A stretch of DNA of 64,000 nt from SZUA-430 sp965227535. Lineage in GTDB: Bacteria > Pseudomonadota > Alphaproteobacteria > Micropepsales > Micropepsaceae. The notes below the pieces were generated by a model. That model saw only the letters and a list, made by a program, of their open reading frames with translations, was not told the origin of the DNA and searched no databases. Every line of letters begins with the position of its first letter. The stretch's first letter is position 1. The position numbers and the translations under genes are program-made. The DNA is taken from NCBI GenBank assembly GCA_965227535.1, contig OZ245761.1, positions 4,464,001 through 4,528,000 of the forward strand. Reading direction: 5' to 3'. Below are positions 54,953 to 63,656 of this stretch, one piece after another.

Positions 54953-56527
54953 CTAAGCCACGCGGCTCGATTTTAGCGGCGTCAACGGAAGGGTCACGGT
55001 CACTTCGGTGCCGTGGCCCTCTTTGCTTTTGATCGTGAATTCGCCGCCGTGCAACTGCGTCAGTGACTTGACGAGCGCGAGGCCCAACCCCGATCCCCCA
55101 TGCGCGCGCGCCGGATCGTTCGATGCCTGCTCGAACGGCCGCGCCAGCCGCGGCAGAACATCCGAAGGAATACCGATACCCGTATCGCGCACGGTCAGGC
55201 GCAAGCCCGGCCCGCGGCCGATGGCGTCGACCTCGATCCGGCCTTTGGCCTCCGTGAATTTCACTGCATTCGACAGCAGGTTCAGCATGATCTGTTTGAA
55301 TGCGCGCTGATCCGCACGCAACGTCAAACCCTCCGGCTCGATATTCGCCAAGATCGTGACGTTCTTTTCTTCCGCCCGGCGCGACACGAGACGAATGCTG
55401 GCCGCGATCGACTCGGACACCAACACGTCTTCGTAGTGCAGCTCAAACTTGCCCGCCTCGATCTTCGACATGTCGAGCAAGTCGTTGATGAGATCAAGCA
55501 GCATCGCTCCCGACTCGTTGATAAGCGTCGCATATTCGGTGTAGCGCTGATTGCCTAACGGTCCGAACATCTCGCGCGAAAGAATGTCCGAAAAGCCGAT
55601 GATCGCGTTGAGCGGCGTGCGCAGCTCATGGCTCATGTTGGCGAGGAAGCGCGACTTGGTATGGCTTGCGGCCTCGGCGCGTTCGCGCGCGGCGTTGAGT
55701 TCTTCTTCGAACTGTTTGCGCGTGGTGACGTCGCGCGAGACCGAGATCGCACCCTCGAACACGCCGGTCTTCGTATCGTTCACAAAGCGCAGATGCGTCT
55801 CGAGCCAAACGAACTGGCCGTCGCGATGCCTCACGCGGTAGACATAGCTGCCCGTCTCGTTGCGATGGCGCGCATTGGCGAGCGCCGCCTTGATTCCGGC
55901 GACGTCGTCCGGATGCGCGCCCTCGAAGGCCGTGCGCCCAAACATCTCCTTCGGTTCAAAGCCCAGAATGCGTTTTACCGCCGGCGAGACGAAAATCAAA
56001 CGCCCCTCAGCCGAATGGCGCGCGATGATGTCGCTCGCCTCATCGGTCATGAAGCGATACGCGCCCTCGCGCTCCTTCAAGGCCTCTTCGGCCTGCACCT
56101 TGGCGGTCACGTCTTGCACGACGCCGATGATGGCTGCGATCTCGCCGTTCGGCCCGCGCTCGATATCGCCGTGCGTGTCGTAGATGTGTATTTCGCCGTT
56201 CTGCCGGAAGCCTCGCGTGCGATAGGAGAACGGAACGCCGTTCGTCATCGCGTTCGTGAACTTGACGACCACTTCGTCCCGGTCGTCCGGATGCATGCGG
56301 TCCATCAGCCAGCGCGAGTTCGGCCTGACGTCGGCGGGGCTCACTTCCAGAATATCGTAGAAGCCCGGCGACCACGTCGGATGCTTCGCGCCCGCCTCAT
56401 GCCGCCAATAGCCGATGCGCGCGACGCGCTCGGTCAACGCGAACTGCATTTCCATCAGCTTCAGACGTGCGTCGGCCGTCAGCGCGGGAGCGCCGGCGTG
56501 TTCATGATCGGCCGATGAATTCTTCAT
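54953..56527 (-). CDS. Cytoplasmic PAS-domain sensor histidine kinase
   Basis: 524 residues with no membrane helix. Two PAS domains: about 30-145 (RIGYWRHEAGAKHPTWSPGFYDILEV, PAC ENDING VVQDVTAKVQ) and about 155-270 (FVSPAVKRILGFEPKEMFG, SVSRDVTTRKQ). HisKA with H300 in ANMSHELRTPLNAIIGFSDIL-like text (phosphorylated His), then HATPase_c: N-box NLLSNAVKFTEA, DTGIGIP, GGSGLGLALVKSL. It has no receiver domain and no response regulator gene beside it, so it is an orphan kinase. Convergent with the acyl-CoA dehydrogenase gene. Confidence 0.93.
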   Translation of the reverse strand: MKNSSADHEHAGAPALTADARLKLMEMQFALTERVARIGYWRHEAGAKHPTWSPGFYDILEVSPADVRPNSRWLMDRMHPDDRDEVVVKFTNAMTNGVPFSYRTRGFRQNGEIHIYDTHGDIERGPNGEIAAIIGVVQDVTAKVQAEEALKEREGAYRFMTDEASDIIARHSAEGRLIFVSPAVKRILGFEPKEMFGRTAFEGAHPDDVAGIKAALANARHRNETGSYVYRVRHRDGQFVWLETHLRFVNDTKTGVFEGAISVSRDVTTRKQFEEELNAARERAEAASHTKSRFLANMSHELRTPLNAIIGFSDILSREMFGPLGNQRYTEYATLINESGAMLLDLINDLLDMSKIEAGKFELHYEDVLVSESIAASIRLVSRRAEEKNVTILANIEPEGLTLRADQRAFKQIMLNLLSNAVKFTEAKGRIEVDAIGRGPGLRLTVRDTGIGIPSDVLPRLARPFEQASNDPARAHGGSGLGLALVKSLTQLHGGEFTIKSKEGHGTEVTVTLPLTPLKSSRVA

Positions 56528-56667
56528 ATGCCCCCGAAGCCCGCAAGACGTAGCGTGCTACCAAGGCCAAACGTTAAACCACGCGCCGTAAAAAATGACT
56601 GAAGTGACAGGTCAGTCAACGACAGGCGTCGCGCGTTAAGTGCGTGATAACCCGCGCAATTTCGCGC

Positions 56668-57711
56668 TCAAAGTCGCGCGTTGGCCAAGCGCCAGGCCTC
56701 GCCGGCAAGGAATTGGCAAGCATTACCGAAGGCATTAGCATTTTCCGAACTAGCGTTGCCGTCGAGCCCACGCTTGTAAACGCCCTGCGCGATCGAAGCC
56801 AACCGGAACACCGAAAAGCTCAAGTAGAACGACCAATTCTCGATCTTCCCGCGGCCCGTTCGCTCACAGTATCGCTCGACATAATCTCGTTCGCTTGGAA
56901 TCCCCGTCGCCGCATAATCGACGCCGACTAGCCCGCCCTGACGCGGGTTCATGACGTGATAACCCATGCAGTTATACGCGAGGTCGGCCAGTGGATGCCC
57001 GATCGTCGATAGCTCCCAGTCCAATACGGCGATCATCCGCGGTTCTGTCGGATGAAAAATCGTGTTCTCAAGCCGGTAGTCGCCATGCGCGATGGAAACG
57101 CTATCGTCCGTGGGAATGTTGTGCGGCATCCATTCGATCAGTTTCTCCATGTCGGGAATCTGATCGGTCTGCGCGCCGCGATACTGCGTGATGAAGCGTG
57201 ACACCTGCCGGTCGAAATAATTACCCGGCCGCCCATAGTCGCCAAGCCCGACCGCCGCAAAGTCCACCTTGTGCAGCCGCGCCAGCACATCGTTCATGCT
57301 GTCGTAGATCGCCGCGCGTTCCGGGGGCGCGACGTCGGGCAACTGCGGATCGCGAAAGATCCGGCCCTTGAGATAATCCATCACATAGAACGCCGTGCCG
57401 ATGACGCTCTCGTCGTTGCACAACACGTGCATGCGCGGCACCGGCACATCGGTCTCAGCCAGCGCCTTCATGATCCGGAATTCGCGGTCGACCTGGTGCG
57501 CGCTCTTCAGCAGCACGCCCGGGGGCTTCTTGCGCATCACATACTGCTTGGTGCCGGAGGTCAGCAGAAACGTCGGGTTCGACTGCCCGCCGCCGAATTG
57601 CTGCACGCTAAGCGGCGCCTCAAACCCCTGGACAGTGGTGCGCAGATAACGCTCCAACGCCGCCTCGTCGAAGCGATGGTTGGCGCGAACAGGGCCGGGT
57701 GCAAAGCTCAT
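56668..57711 (-). CDS. APH-fold phosphotransferase, ACAD10/LvaA-like (copy 1)
   Basis: 347 residues. Kinase-like fold: GGGQSNPTFLL (nucleotide loop), YVMRKKPPG, HGDYRLEN with catalytic D211 and N216, metal D231 in AVLDWELSTIGHPLADLAY. In human ACAD10/11 and bacterial LvaA, this domain phosphorylates 4-hydroxyacyl-CoA. Paralog of 58169-59257; both keep the active site. Its start overlaps the core-deleted amidohydrolase gene by 4 bp. Confidence 0.9.
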   Translation of the reverse strand: MSFAPGPVRANHRFDEAALERYLRTTVQGFEAPLSVQQFGGGQSNPTFLLTSGTKQYVMRKKPPGVLLKSAHQVDREFRIMKALAETDVPVPRMHVLCNDESVIGTAFYVMDYLKGRIFRDPQLPDVAPPERAAIYDSMNDVLARLHKVDFAAVGLGDYGRPGNYFDRQVSRFITQYRGAQTDQIPDMEKLIEWMPHNIPTDDSVSIAHGDYRLENTIFHPTEPRMIAVLDWELSTIGHPLADLAYNCMGYHVMNPRQGGLVGVDYAATGIPSERDYVERYCERTGRGKIENWSFYLSFSVFRLASIAQGVYKRGLDGNASSENANAFGNACQFLAGEAWRLANARL

Positions 57712-58169
57712 GGAGTCACATACACCACGCCGCCGCGCATCACGAAGCGCATACGCTCCATCGTGCGAACCTCGCGCGTCGGGTCTTTGTCGACGGCAAC
57801 AATGCCGGCCGCCTTGCCGGCACGCTGCAACGCCGCCTGAATCAGCGGCCCGACCTGCACAGCCTTCTGCTTCTGCGCTTCCGACATGAACCCGCCGGTC
57901 TCGCCAAGAATGTGAACGTGGCAGTCGATCAACCCCGGCAACACGAACTGATTGCGTAAATCAATGACGCGTTCGCCGGTCGAAGCGCGCACGAATCCAG
58001 TCTGAAACGCCGCGATCCGTCCGTCCTTGACGACGATCGTCTGCTGTTTCAGCGGTTCTTGCCCCGGCACCGCAAACAGCGTTCCGGCATAGATCAGCTT
58101 CGTATCCGCCCGTGCAGGCAAACACGCGAGCGCAAGACCGGCGAGAAAAACAACGGCAAGTCGCAGCAT
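57708..58169 (-). pseudogene. Amidohydrolase with the catalytic core deleted (in-frame)
   Basis: 153 codons, intact frame. The N-terminus is like an exported amidohydrolase: signal peptide (about 1-21), LIYAGTLFAVPGQEPL, IVVKDGRIAAF, and FVLPGLIDCHVHI with the first metal His pair H84/H86. Instead of the expected 250-300 residues of TIM barrel, the frame passes at about residue 115-120 to a normal C-terminus, AGKAAGIVAVDKDPTREVRTMERMRFVMRGGVVY. The carboxylated Lys, the other metal His and the Asp are missing, so hydrolase activity is not possible as known. Coupled by overlaps to both flanking kinase genes. Confidence 0.82.
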
Positions 58170-59257
58170 CAGCCCTTAGCTCCCGCGCGCTTCGCGTATT
58201 CCCAGCCCAGCTCCGCCAGCGGCCGCACGTTCGCCGCCATCTGCGTCGCATGCGCGCTCGCCGCCGTCCCGTCACGCACCCGCCCGACGATGCCCTGCAA
58301 GATGCCGGCGATGCGGAAGAAATTATACGCGAAGTAGAAATCGAGATTCTCGATCCCCGGCCGCCCCGTGCGCTTGCAGTACATCGCGACGTATTCGGCT
58401 TCGCTGGGAATCCCCAGCGACTTCAAATCCGCGCCCGACAAGCTGCCGGTCCCGCCGCCCGTGCCGCCCGCAGGCATGCGCCACTGCATGATGTGATAGG
58501 TGAAATCCGCCAGCGGATCGCCGATCGTCGAAATCTCCCAGTCCAACACCGCCAGAACCTTCGGCTCGCTCGGATGCAAGATCATGTTGTCGAGCCGGTA
58601 ATCGCCATGGACGATCGCCGCGCGCTCGCCAGGCGGAATGTGCTGCGGCAACCATTCCATCAACTTGTTCATCGCTGGAATAGACTCGGTCTCCGACGCG
58701 ACATACTGCTTGCCCCAGCGCGAAATCTGCCGTGAGAAGTAGCTGCCGGGCTTGCCGAAATCCTCAAGCCCCAACTTCACGTGGTCGGCCTGATGCAGCC
58801 GCGCCAGCGTCTCGTTCATCGCGTCATAGATCGCGAACCGCTGCTTGGGGTCGATGCCCGGCAATTGCGGCTCCCAAATGACGCGCCCCTCGACGCACTC
58901 CATGACATAGAACATCGTGCCGACAATGCTCTCGTCCGTACACAGAACATAAGGCTTCGGCACCGGAAACCCGGTCGGATAAAGCGCCGAGATAATCCGA
59001 AACTCGCGATCCACAGCATGCGCCGACGGCAGCAACTTGCCCGGCGGCTTGCGCCGCAGCACATACTTCGTCTTCGGCGTCACCAGCTGATAGGTCGGGT
59101 TCGACTGCCCGCCCTTGAACTGCCGGATGGTCAAAGGTCCTTCGAACCCAGGCACGTTATCGCTCAAGTATTTCTCAAGCTTCGCCACATCGAGCGCGTG
59201 CTGAGGCGCGACGTCTTTTGTCCCGCTGAATTGCTCTTGGCGCGATGGCTGCGACAT
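58169..59257 (-). CDS. APH-fold phosphotransferase, ACAD10/LvaA-like (copy 2)
   Basis: 362 residues, paralog of the gene at 56668-57711. KGGQSNPTYQL, YVLRRKPPGKLLPSAHAVDRE, VHGDYRLDN with D219 and N224, and VLDWEISTIGDPLADFTY with D239. It carries an extra Gly-rich loop (about 265-275, MPAGGTGGGTGSL). First gene of a three-gene unit; the amidohydrolase remnant begins at its stop codon. Substrate by analogy: 4-hydroxyacyl-CoA. Confidence 0.9.
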   Translation of the reverse strand: MSQPSRQEQFSGTKDVAPQHALDVAKLEKYLSDNVPGFEGPLTIRQFKGGQSNPTYQLVTPKTKYVLRRKPPGKLLPSAHAVDREFRIISALYPTGFPVPKPYVLCTDESIVGTMFYVMECVEGRVIWEPQLPGIDPKQRFAIYDAMNETLARLHQADHVKLGLEDFGKPGSYFSRQISRWGKQYVASETESIPAMNKLMEWLPQHIPPGERAAIVHGDYRLDNMILHPSEPKVLAVLDWEISTIGDPLADFTYHIMQWRMPAGGTGGGTGSLSGADLKSLGIPSEAEYVAMYCKRTGRPGIENLDFYFAYNFFRIAGILQGIVGRVRDGTAASAHATQMAANVRPLAELGWEYAKRAGAKG

Positions 59258-59329
59258 TATCCTGCCCTCGGAAATAGTGTTCTGTTGGGCGGCATTCTTA
59301 GCTGATTGGGCAGGCGAGGGAAGGGCGGA

Positions 59330-60607
59330 TTACGCGCGTTCCCGCGCCACCGCGCGCCAGCCGATATCGCGCCGCGCAAACCCTTCCGGCCAATCGATGA
59401 GATCAACGGCGCGATAAGCCCGAGCCTGCGCCTCGGCAACGCTACGCCCGCGTGCCGTAACGTTCAGCACGCGTCCACCGGTCGCAATCAGCTGTCCGTC
59501 CTTGATCGCGGTGCCCGCGTGAAAAATCTCGACGCCCTCAACCGCCGCCGCACGATCGAGCCCGCGAATAACGGTGCCCTTGATCGGCGCCTCCGGATAC
59601 CCCTTCGCCGCCATGACCACGGTCAGCACGACGTCATCATGCCAACGCACATCCATCGTCTTCAACCCACCGTCCGCCACCGCAAGCAACAAGGTCACGA
59701 TGTCGGACTTCAACCGCATCATCAGCACCTGCGTTTCCGGATCGCCGAACCGCGCATTGTATTCGATGAGCTTCGGCCCCTCCTTGGTGAGCATCAGCCC
59801 GGCATAGAACACGCCCTTGAACGGCCGCCCACGCGACTTCATCGCCCGCGCGGTCGGCAGAATGATCCGCTCCAGCGTCTGCCGCTCAATCTCCGGCGTG
59901 AACACGGCGGCAGGCGAATAAGCGCCCATGCCACCCGTGTTCGGCCCAACATCGCCATCGCCGACACGCTTATGATCCTGCGCCGAGCCGAACGGCAGAA
60001 CATTCTCCCCGTCGCAAAGTGCAAAGTAACTCGCCTCTTCGCCTTCCATGAATTCTTCGATGACGATGCTCTGCCCCGACGCACCGAACGCGCCCGAGAA
60101 CATCGAGTCGATTGCAGCCGAAACCTCCGCCCGCGTCGCCGCAATGATGACGCCCTTGCCCAACGCCAACCCATCCGCTTTCACGACCACAGGCAGCGGA
60201 TGATCGCTTGCATAATCCTTCGCCGCCGCCGCATCCGTGAATCGCCGGAACCGCGCGGTCGGAATCCCCTTGGCCGCACAAAGCTCCTTCGTAAACCCCT
60301 TCGACCACTCCAACTCCGCCGCCGCCCTCGAAGGCCCAAAATGCTTGATCCCCGCCGCCGCCAACCGATCGGCAAGCCCGCCGGCCAAAGGATTGTCCGG
60401 CCCGATCACGACAAAATCGATCGCGCGCTCCTTGGCAAAGGCGACAATCCGATCGAAATCCATCACATCGATCGCCACGCACTCGGCAACCTGAGCAATC
60501 CCGCCATTCCCCGGCGCACAGAACAACTTGGACGTCAGCGCCGAAGCGGCAATCGCCCAACACAGCGCATGCTCACGCCCACCGGACCCAATGACGAGGA
60601 TTTTCAT
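59330..60607 (-). CDS. purD: Phosphoribosylamine-glycine ligase
   Basis: 425 residues, standard size. ATP-grasp enzyme joining glycine to phosphoribosylamine in purine synthesis. N-terminus MKILVIGSGGREHALCWAIA, then VVIGPDNPLAGGLADRL, ATP-grasp PVVVKADGLALGKGVI, NTGGMGAYSPA and EYNARFGDPETQVLMMRL. Divergent from xseA with 62 bp between starts. Confidence 0.97.
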   Translation of the reverse strand: MKILVIGSGGREHALCWAIAASALTSKLFCAPGNGGIAQVAECVAIDVMDFDRIVAFAKERAIDFVVIGPDNPLAGGLADRLAAAGIKHFGPSRAAAELEWSKGFTKELCAAKGIPTARFRRFTDAAAAKDYASDHPLPVVVKADGLALGKGVIIAATRAEVSAAIDSMFSGAFGASGQSIVIEEFMEGEEASYFALCDGENVLPFGSAQDHKRVGDGDVGPNTGGMGAYSPAAVFTPEIERQTLERIILPTARAMKSRGRPFKGVFYAGLMLTKEGPKLIEYNARFGDPETQVLMMRLKSDIVTLLLAVADGGLKTMDVRWHDDVVLTVVMAAKGYPEAPIKGTVIRGLDRAAAVEGVEIFHAGTAIKDGQLIATGGRVLNVTARGRSVAEAQARAYRAVDLIDWPEGFARRDIGWRAVARERA

Positions 60608-60669
60608 GTGAATTGCCCGAAAAAGACCTGGTGCCGCAACGGCGCGCGGCCTTGTAACATGGCCCCCAG

Positions 60670-62124
60670 ATGAGTGAAACGGATTCGCCCCCGCTGATTG
60701 CCACGCCCGAGCCCCGCGCCGCCAACGCGCCGGAGTATTCGGTCAGCGAACTGTCCACGGCCCTCAAGAAGATGGTCGAGGACGGCTTCGGCTTCGTGCG
60801 TGTGCGCGGCGAACTCTCAGGCGTGAAGCACCACTCCTCCGGCCACATCTACATGGACCTGAAGGACGACCGCGCCTCGCTCGCCGGCGTCATCTGGAAA
60901 ATGACCGCAGCGCGCCTGCGCGTGCGTCCGGAGAACGGGCTCGAAGTCGTCGCCATCGGCCGCCTGACCACGTTCCCCGGCCAATCAAAATACCAGATCA
61001 TCATCGAACAGCTGCAGCTCGCCGGTGTCGGCGCGCTCATGCAGCTGCTCGAACAGCGCCGCAAGAAACTCGCCGCCGAAGGCCTCTTCGACGACGCGCA
61101 CAAGAAGCCGCTGCCCTATCTGCCGAAGGTCATCGGCGTCGTCACCTCACCGACCGGCGCCGTCATTCGCGATATCCTGCACCGCCTGGCCGACCGCTTC
61201 CCGCGCCGCGTGATCGTGTGGCCTGTCGCCGTGCAAGGCGAACGCTCCGCTGCCGAAGTGACCGCCGCGATCCAAGGCTTCAACACGCTGCAACCCGGCG
61301 GCTCCGTCCCACGCCCCGACGTCATCATCGTCGCGCGCGGCGGCGGTTCGGTCGAAGATCTGCTCTCCTTCAGCGAAGAAAACGTCGTGCGCGCCGTCTT
61401 CGCCAGCACCATCCCGGTGATCTCCGCCGTCGGCCACGAGACCGACACGACGCTTATCGACTTCGTCTCCGACCGCCGCGCACCGACCCCGACGGCCGCC
61501 GCCGAGATGGCCGTGCCGGTGCGCAACGATCTCCTGCGCCAAATCAGCGACCGCGCGCATCGCCTGGAAACCGGCCGCACGCGCGTCTTCACGCTCGCGC
61601 GCCAACGCTTGACCGACCTCTCGCGCGCCCTCCCGCGCCGCGAACGCCTGCTAGAAGTCCCGCGCCAGCGCTTCGACCACGCCGCCTCGAAACTCGGCGG
61701 CGCGCTCACACTCCTGGTCCACAAACAACGTGCCCGCTTCGACCGCGCCTCGACCCAGCTCAGTCCGACGCCGATGCTCCAGTCCGCCCGTCGCGAGCGC
61801 GAGCGCGTGCGCGACCTCGCGCACCGGATGCAGCTCTCCGCCGGCCGCCGTGTGACCGATCTCGCGCAAAGCCTGAACGCCGCCGGCAAGCTTCTTGAAA
61901 CCCTAAGCTACCGTTCCATTTTGGACAGAGGCTTCGCGCTCGTCTCAAAGACCGGCAAGGGCCTGGTCGAACGCGGCACGGAGATCAAACCCGGCGACAA
62001 AATCCAGCTGACTTTCGCTGACGGCACGGTGCCGGCGACCGCCACGGGTGCCATCGTTCAAGGCGCAACCCCGCCGGTCAGCCGCAAAAAGGTGAAGACG
62101 GCGGGCCAAGGCGACCTCTTCTAG
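60670..62124 (+). CDS. xseA: Exodeoxyribonuclease VII large subunit
   Basis: 484 residues. N-terminal OB fold (YSVSELSTALKKMVEDGFGFVRVRGELSG, then SSGHIYMDLKD), catalytic region with VVTSPTGAVIRDIL, ARGGGSVEDLLSFSEE, VGHETDTTLIDFVSDRRAPTPTAAAEMA, a long coiled coil, and a C-terminal OB-like end (LDRGFALVSKTGKG, VQLTFADG-like). Degrades single-stranded DNA with XseB. No xseB gene is in the window. Confidence 0.97.
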   Translation: MSETDSPPLIATPEPRAANAPEYSVSELSTALKKMVEDGFGFVRVRGELSGVKHHSSGHIYMDLKDDRASLAGVIWKMTAARLRVRPENGLEVVAIGRLTTFPGQSKYQIIIEQLQLAGVGALMQLLEQRRKKLAAEGLFDDAHKKPLPYLPKVIGVVTSPTGAVIRDILHRLADRFPRRVIVWPVAVQGERSAAEVTAAIQGFNTLQPGGSVPRPDVIIVARGGGSVEDLLSFSEENVVRAVFASTIPVISAVGHETDTTLIDFVSDRRAPTPTAAAEMAVPVRNDLLRQISDRAHRLETGRTRVFTLARQRLTDLSRALPRRERLLEVPRQRFDHAASKLGGALTLLVHKQRARFDRASTQLSPTPMLQSARRERERVRDLAHRMQLSAGRRVTDLAQSLNAAGKLLETLSYRSILDRGFALVSKTGKGLVERGTEIKPGDKIQLTFADGTVPATATGAIVQGATPPVSRKKVKTAGQGDLF

Positions 62125-62173
62125 TTCACCCCTGGGCCGGGTATCCTTCAGGTCAAATCGGAAGGCAGTTCGC

Positions 62174-62389
62174 ATGAATATGATGGAACGCGGAATACGC
62201 GGCCCCGCCGTGTTGCAGTACCTGGACGGCGAGTACCGCATCCTCTCGCAAGGCACCTACGTGATCTGCGCCGTCACCGGCGCACAAATCCCGCTCGAAG
62301 ATCTGCGCTACTGGAGCGTCGATCACCAAGAAGCCTACGCCAACGCCGACGCAGCGCTGAAACGCTACCGCCAAACACGCAAAAGGTAG
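62174..62389 (+). CDS. DUF2093 protein
   Basis: 71 residues. The family pattern is GIRGPAVLQYLDGEYRILSQGTYVICAVTGAQIPLEDLRYWSVDHQEAYANADAALKR, spread across the protein. Alphaproteobacterial; often found next to xseA, as here (49 bp downstream). Function unknown. Confidence 0.85.
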   Translation: MNMMERGIRGPAVLQYLDGEYRILSQGTYVICAVTGAQIPLEDLRYWSVDHQEAYANADAALKRYRQTRKR

Positions 62390-62397
62390 GGGCGCTG

Positions 62398-63225
62398 ATG
62401 CCCGTTCGCCGCGAGATACTCACCGGTGGCCTAAGCCTCGCCGTGTTGGCCGCCGTGGGCGCGCCCGCGCGTGCCGAAGCAGCGCTGCGCGGCGACTTCG
62501 TCCAAGGCACGCTCATCCGCGGCCGTACCGACCCGGGCGCAACGGTCATCATCGACGGCCGCAAACTATCGCTTTCGGCGAAAGGCGACTTCGCGTTCGG
62601 CTTCGCCTACGACCGCGAAACGCCCGGCGAACTGAAGATCAAGCTTCAAGACGGCGCTGCCGAAGACAAAACGATCGCGCTCGCCAAGCGCGAATACAAA
62701 ATCCAAAACATAGACGGCCTGCCCGAAAAGTTCGTCGAGCCGCCGAAGTCGGTCCTGGCGCGCATCGAACGCGACAACAAACTCATCGGCGCCGCCCGCG
62801 CACGCGACACGGACGAAGCCTGGTTCGCCGACGAATTCGATTGGCCCGTCAAAGGCCCGACGACCGGCGTCTACGGCAGCCAACGTATCTTGAACGGCGT
62901 ACCGAAGCGTCCGCATTTCGGCGTCGACATCGCAGTCCCCGAAGGCAGACCCATCCACGCCCCGGTCGGCGCGGTTGTCGCCATGGCCGAGGACGATCTC
63001 TACTACACCGGCGGCACCGTGATCCTCGACCACGGCCGCGGCGTCTCGACCAGCTACCTGCATATGTCGCGCTTGGACGTGAAAGTCGGCGACCGTGTTG
63101 CAAAGGGCGACGTCATCGGCCTCGTCGGCAAAACAGGCCGCGCCACCGGCCCACATCTCTGCTGGCGTCTCAACTGGTTCGCCGAACGCCTCGACGCCGC
63201 CCTCGTCGTACCGAAGCAAGGATGA
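62398..63225 (+). CDS. Exported M23-family (LytM) peptidase
   Basis: 275 residues. The N-terminus RREILTGGLSLAVLAAVGAPARA resembles a Tat-type signal. The M23 core starts near residue 155: H173 and D177 in RPHFGVDIAVPEG (metal), H222 in SYLHMSRLDV, H253 in GPHLCWRLNWF. The last motif is usually H-x-H; here it is H253-L-C255, so Cys may act as metal ligand or activity may be reduced. M23 enzymes cut peptidoglycan cross-bridges or activate amidases. Its stop overlaps the NTF2-like ATG. Confidence 0.9.
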   Translation: MPVRREILTGGLSLAVLAAVGAPARAEAALRGDFVQGTLIRGRTDPGATVIIDGRKLSLSAKGDFAFGFAYDRETPGELKIKLQDGAAEDKTIALAKREYKIQNIDGLPEKFVEPPKSVLARIERDNKLIGAARARDTDEAWFADEFDWPVKGPTTGVYGSQRILNGVPKRPHFGVDIAVPEGRPIHAPVGAVVAMAEDDLYYTGGTVILDHGRGVSTSYLHMSRLDVKVGDRVAKGDVIGLVGKTGRATGPHLCWRLNWFAERLDAALVVPKQG

Positions 63226-63644
63226 ACATGACCGCCCTGCAACGCTGGTACGACTACACGAAGAACCACAACGCCGAGGACCTCTGGGCGCTACTCCACC
63301 CCGACGCAGTCTTCGAAAGCCCGGTGGTCCACACGCCGCAACGCGGCCGCGAACTCACCTTCAAGTACCTGATCGGCGCCTTCAACGTCCTCGGCGGCCC
63401 CGGCTTCACCTATGTCGGCGAATGGCACGGCAAAAACAGCGCCGTCCTCGAGTTCAAGAAGGAAATCCAGGGCATCACAATCGACGGCGTCGACATGATC
63501 ACCTGGAACGACGAAAACCAAATCACCCACTTCAAGGTGATGGTGCGCCCCCTCAAGGCGATCAACTTGCTCCACCAACTAATGGGTCAACAGTTAGCGC
63601 AGGCGCAGTCTGGGAGCGCGGGCGTCCCGCCCGCTCTTCCGTGA
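63222..63644 (+). CDS. NTF2/SnoaL-like protein with repeat-encoded C-terminal tail
   Basis: 140 residues from ATG 63222 (ATGA overlap with the M23 gene); ATG 63228 is also possible. Body: LQRWYDYTKNHNAEDLWALLHPDAVFESPVV, then a curved sheet ending ITHFKVMVRPLKAINLLHQLM. The last codons (SGSAGVPPALP) are translated from the REP-like hairpin at 63613-63640, so the repeat set the present stop codon. Function unknown. Confidence 0.78.
   Translation: MNMTALQRWYDYTKNHNAEDLWALLHPDAVFESPVVHTPQRGRELTFKYLIGAFNVLGGPGFTYVGEWHGKNSAVLEFKKEIQGITIDGVDMITWNDENQITHFKVMVRPLKAINLLHQLMGQQLAQAQSGSAGVPPALP
63613..63640. repeat. REP-like hairpin next to a RAYT gene
   Basis: GGAGCGCGGGCGTCCCGCCC continuing GCTCTTCC forms an imperfect stem (GAGCG..GGCG with CGCCCGCTC). 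This is the widespread GAGCGCGGGC repeat type found beside REP-associated transposases. It lies inside the 3' end of the NTF2-like gene and 17 bp before the transposase start. Confidence 0.8.
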
Positions 63645-63656
63645 CACGGCGCGGCT

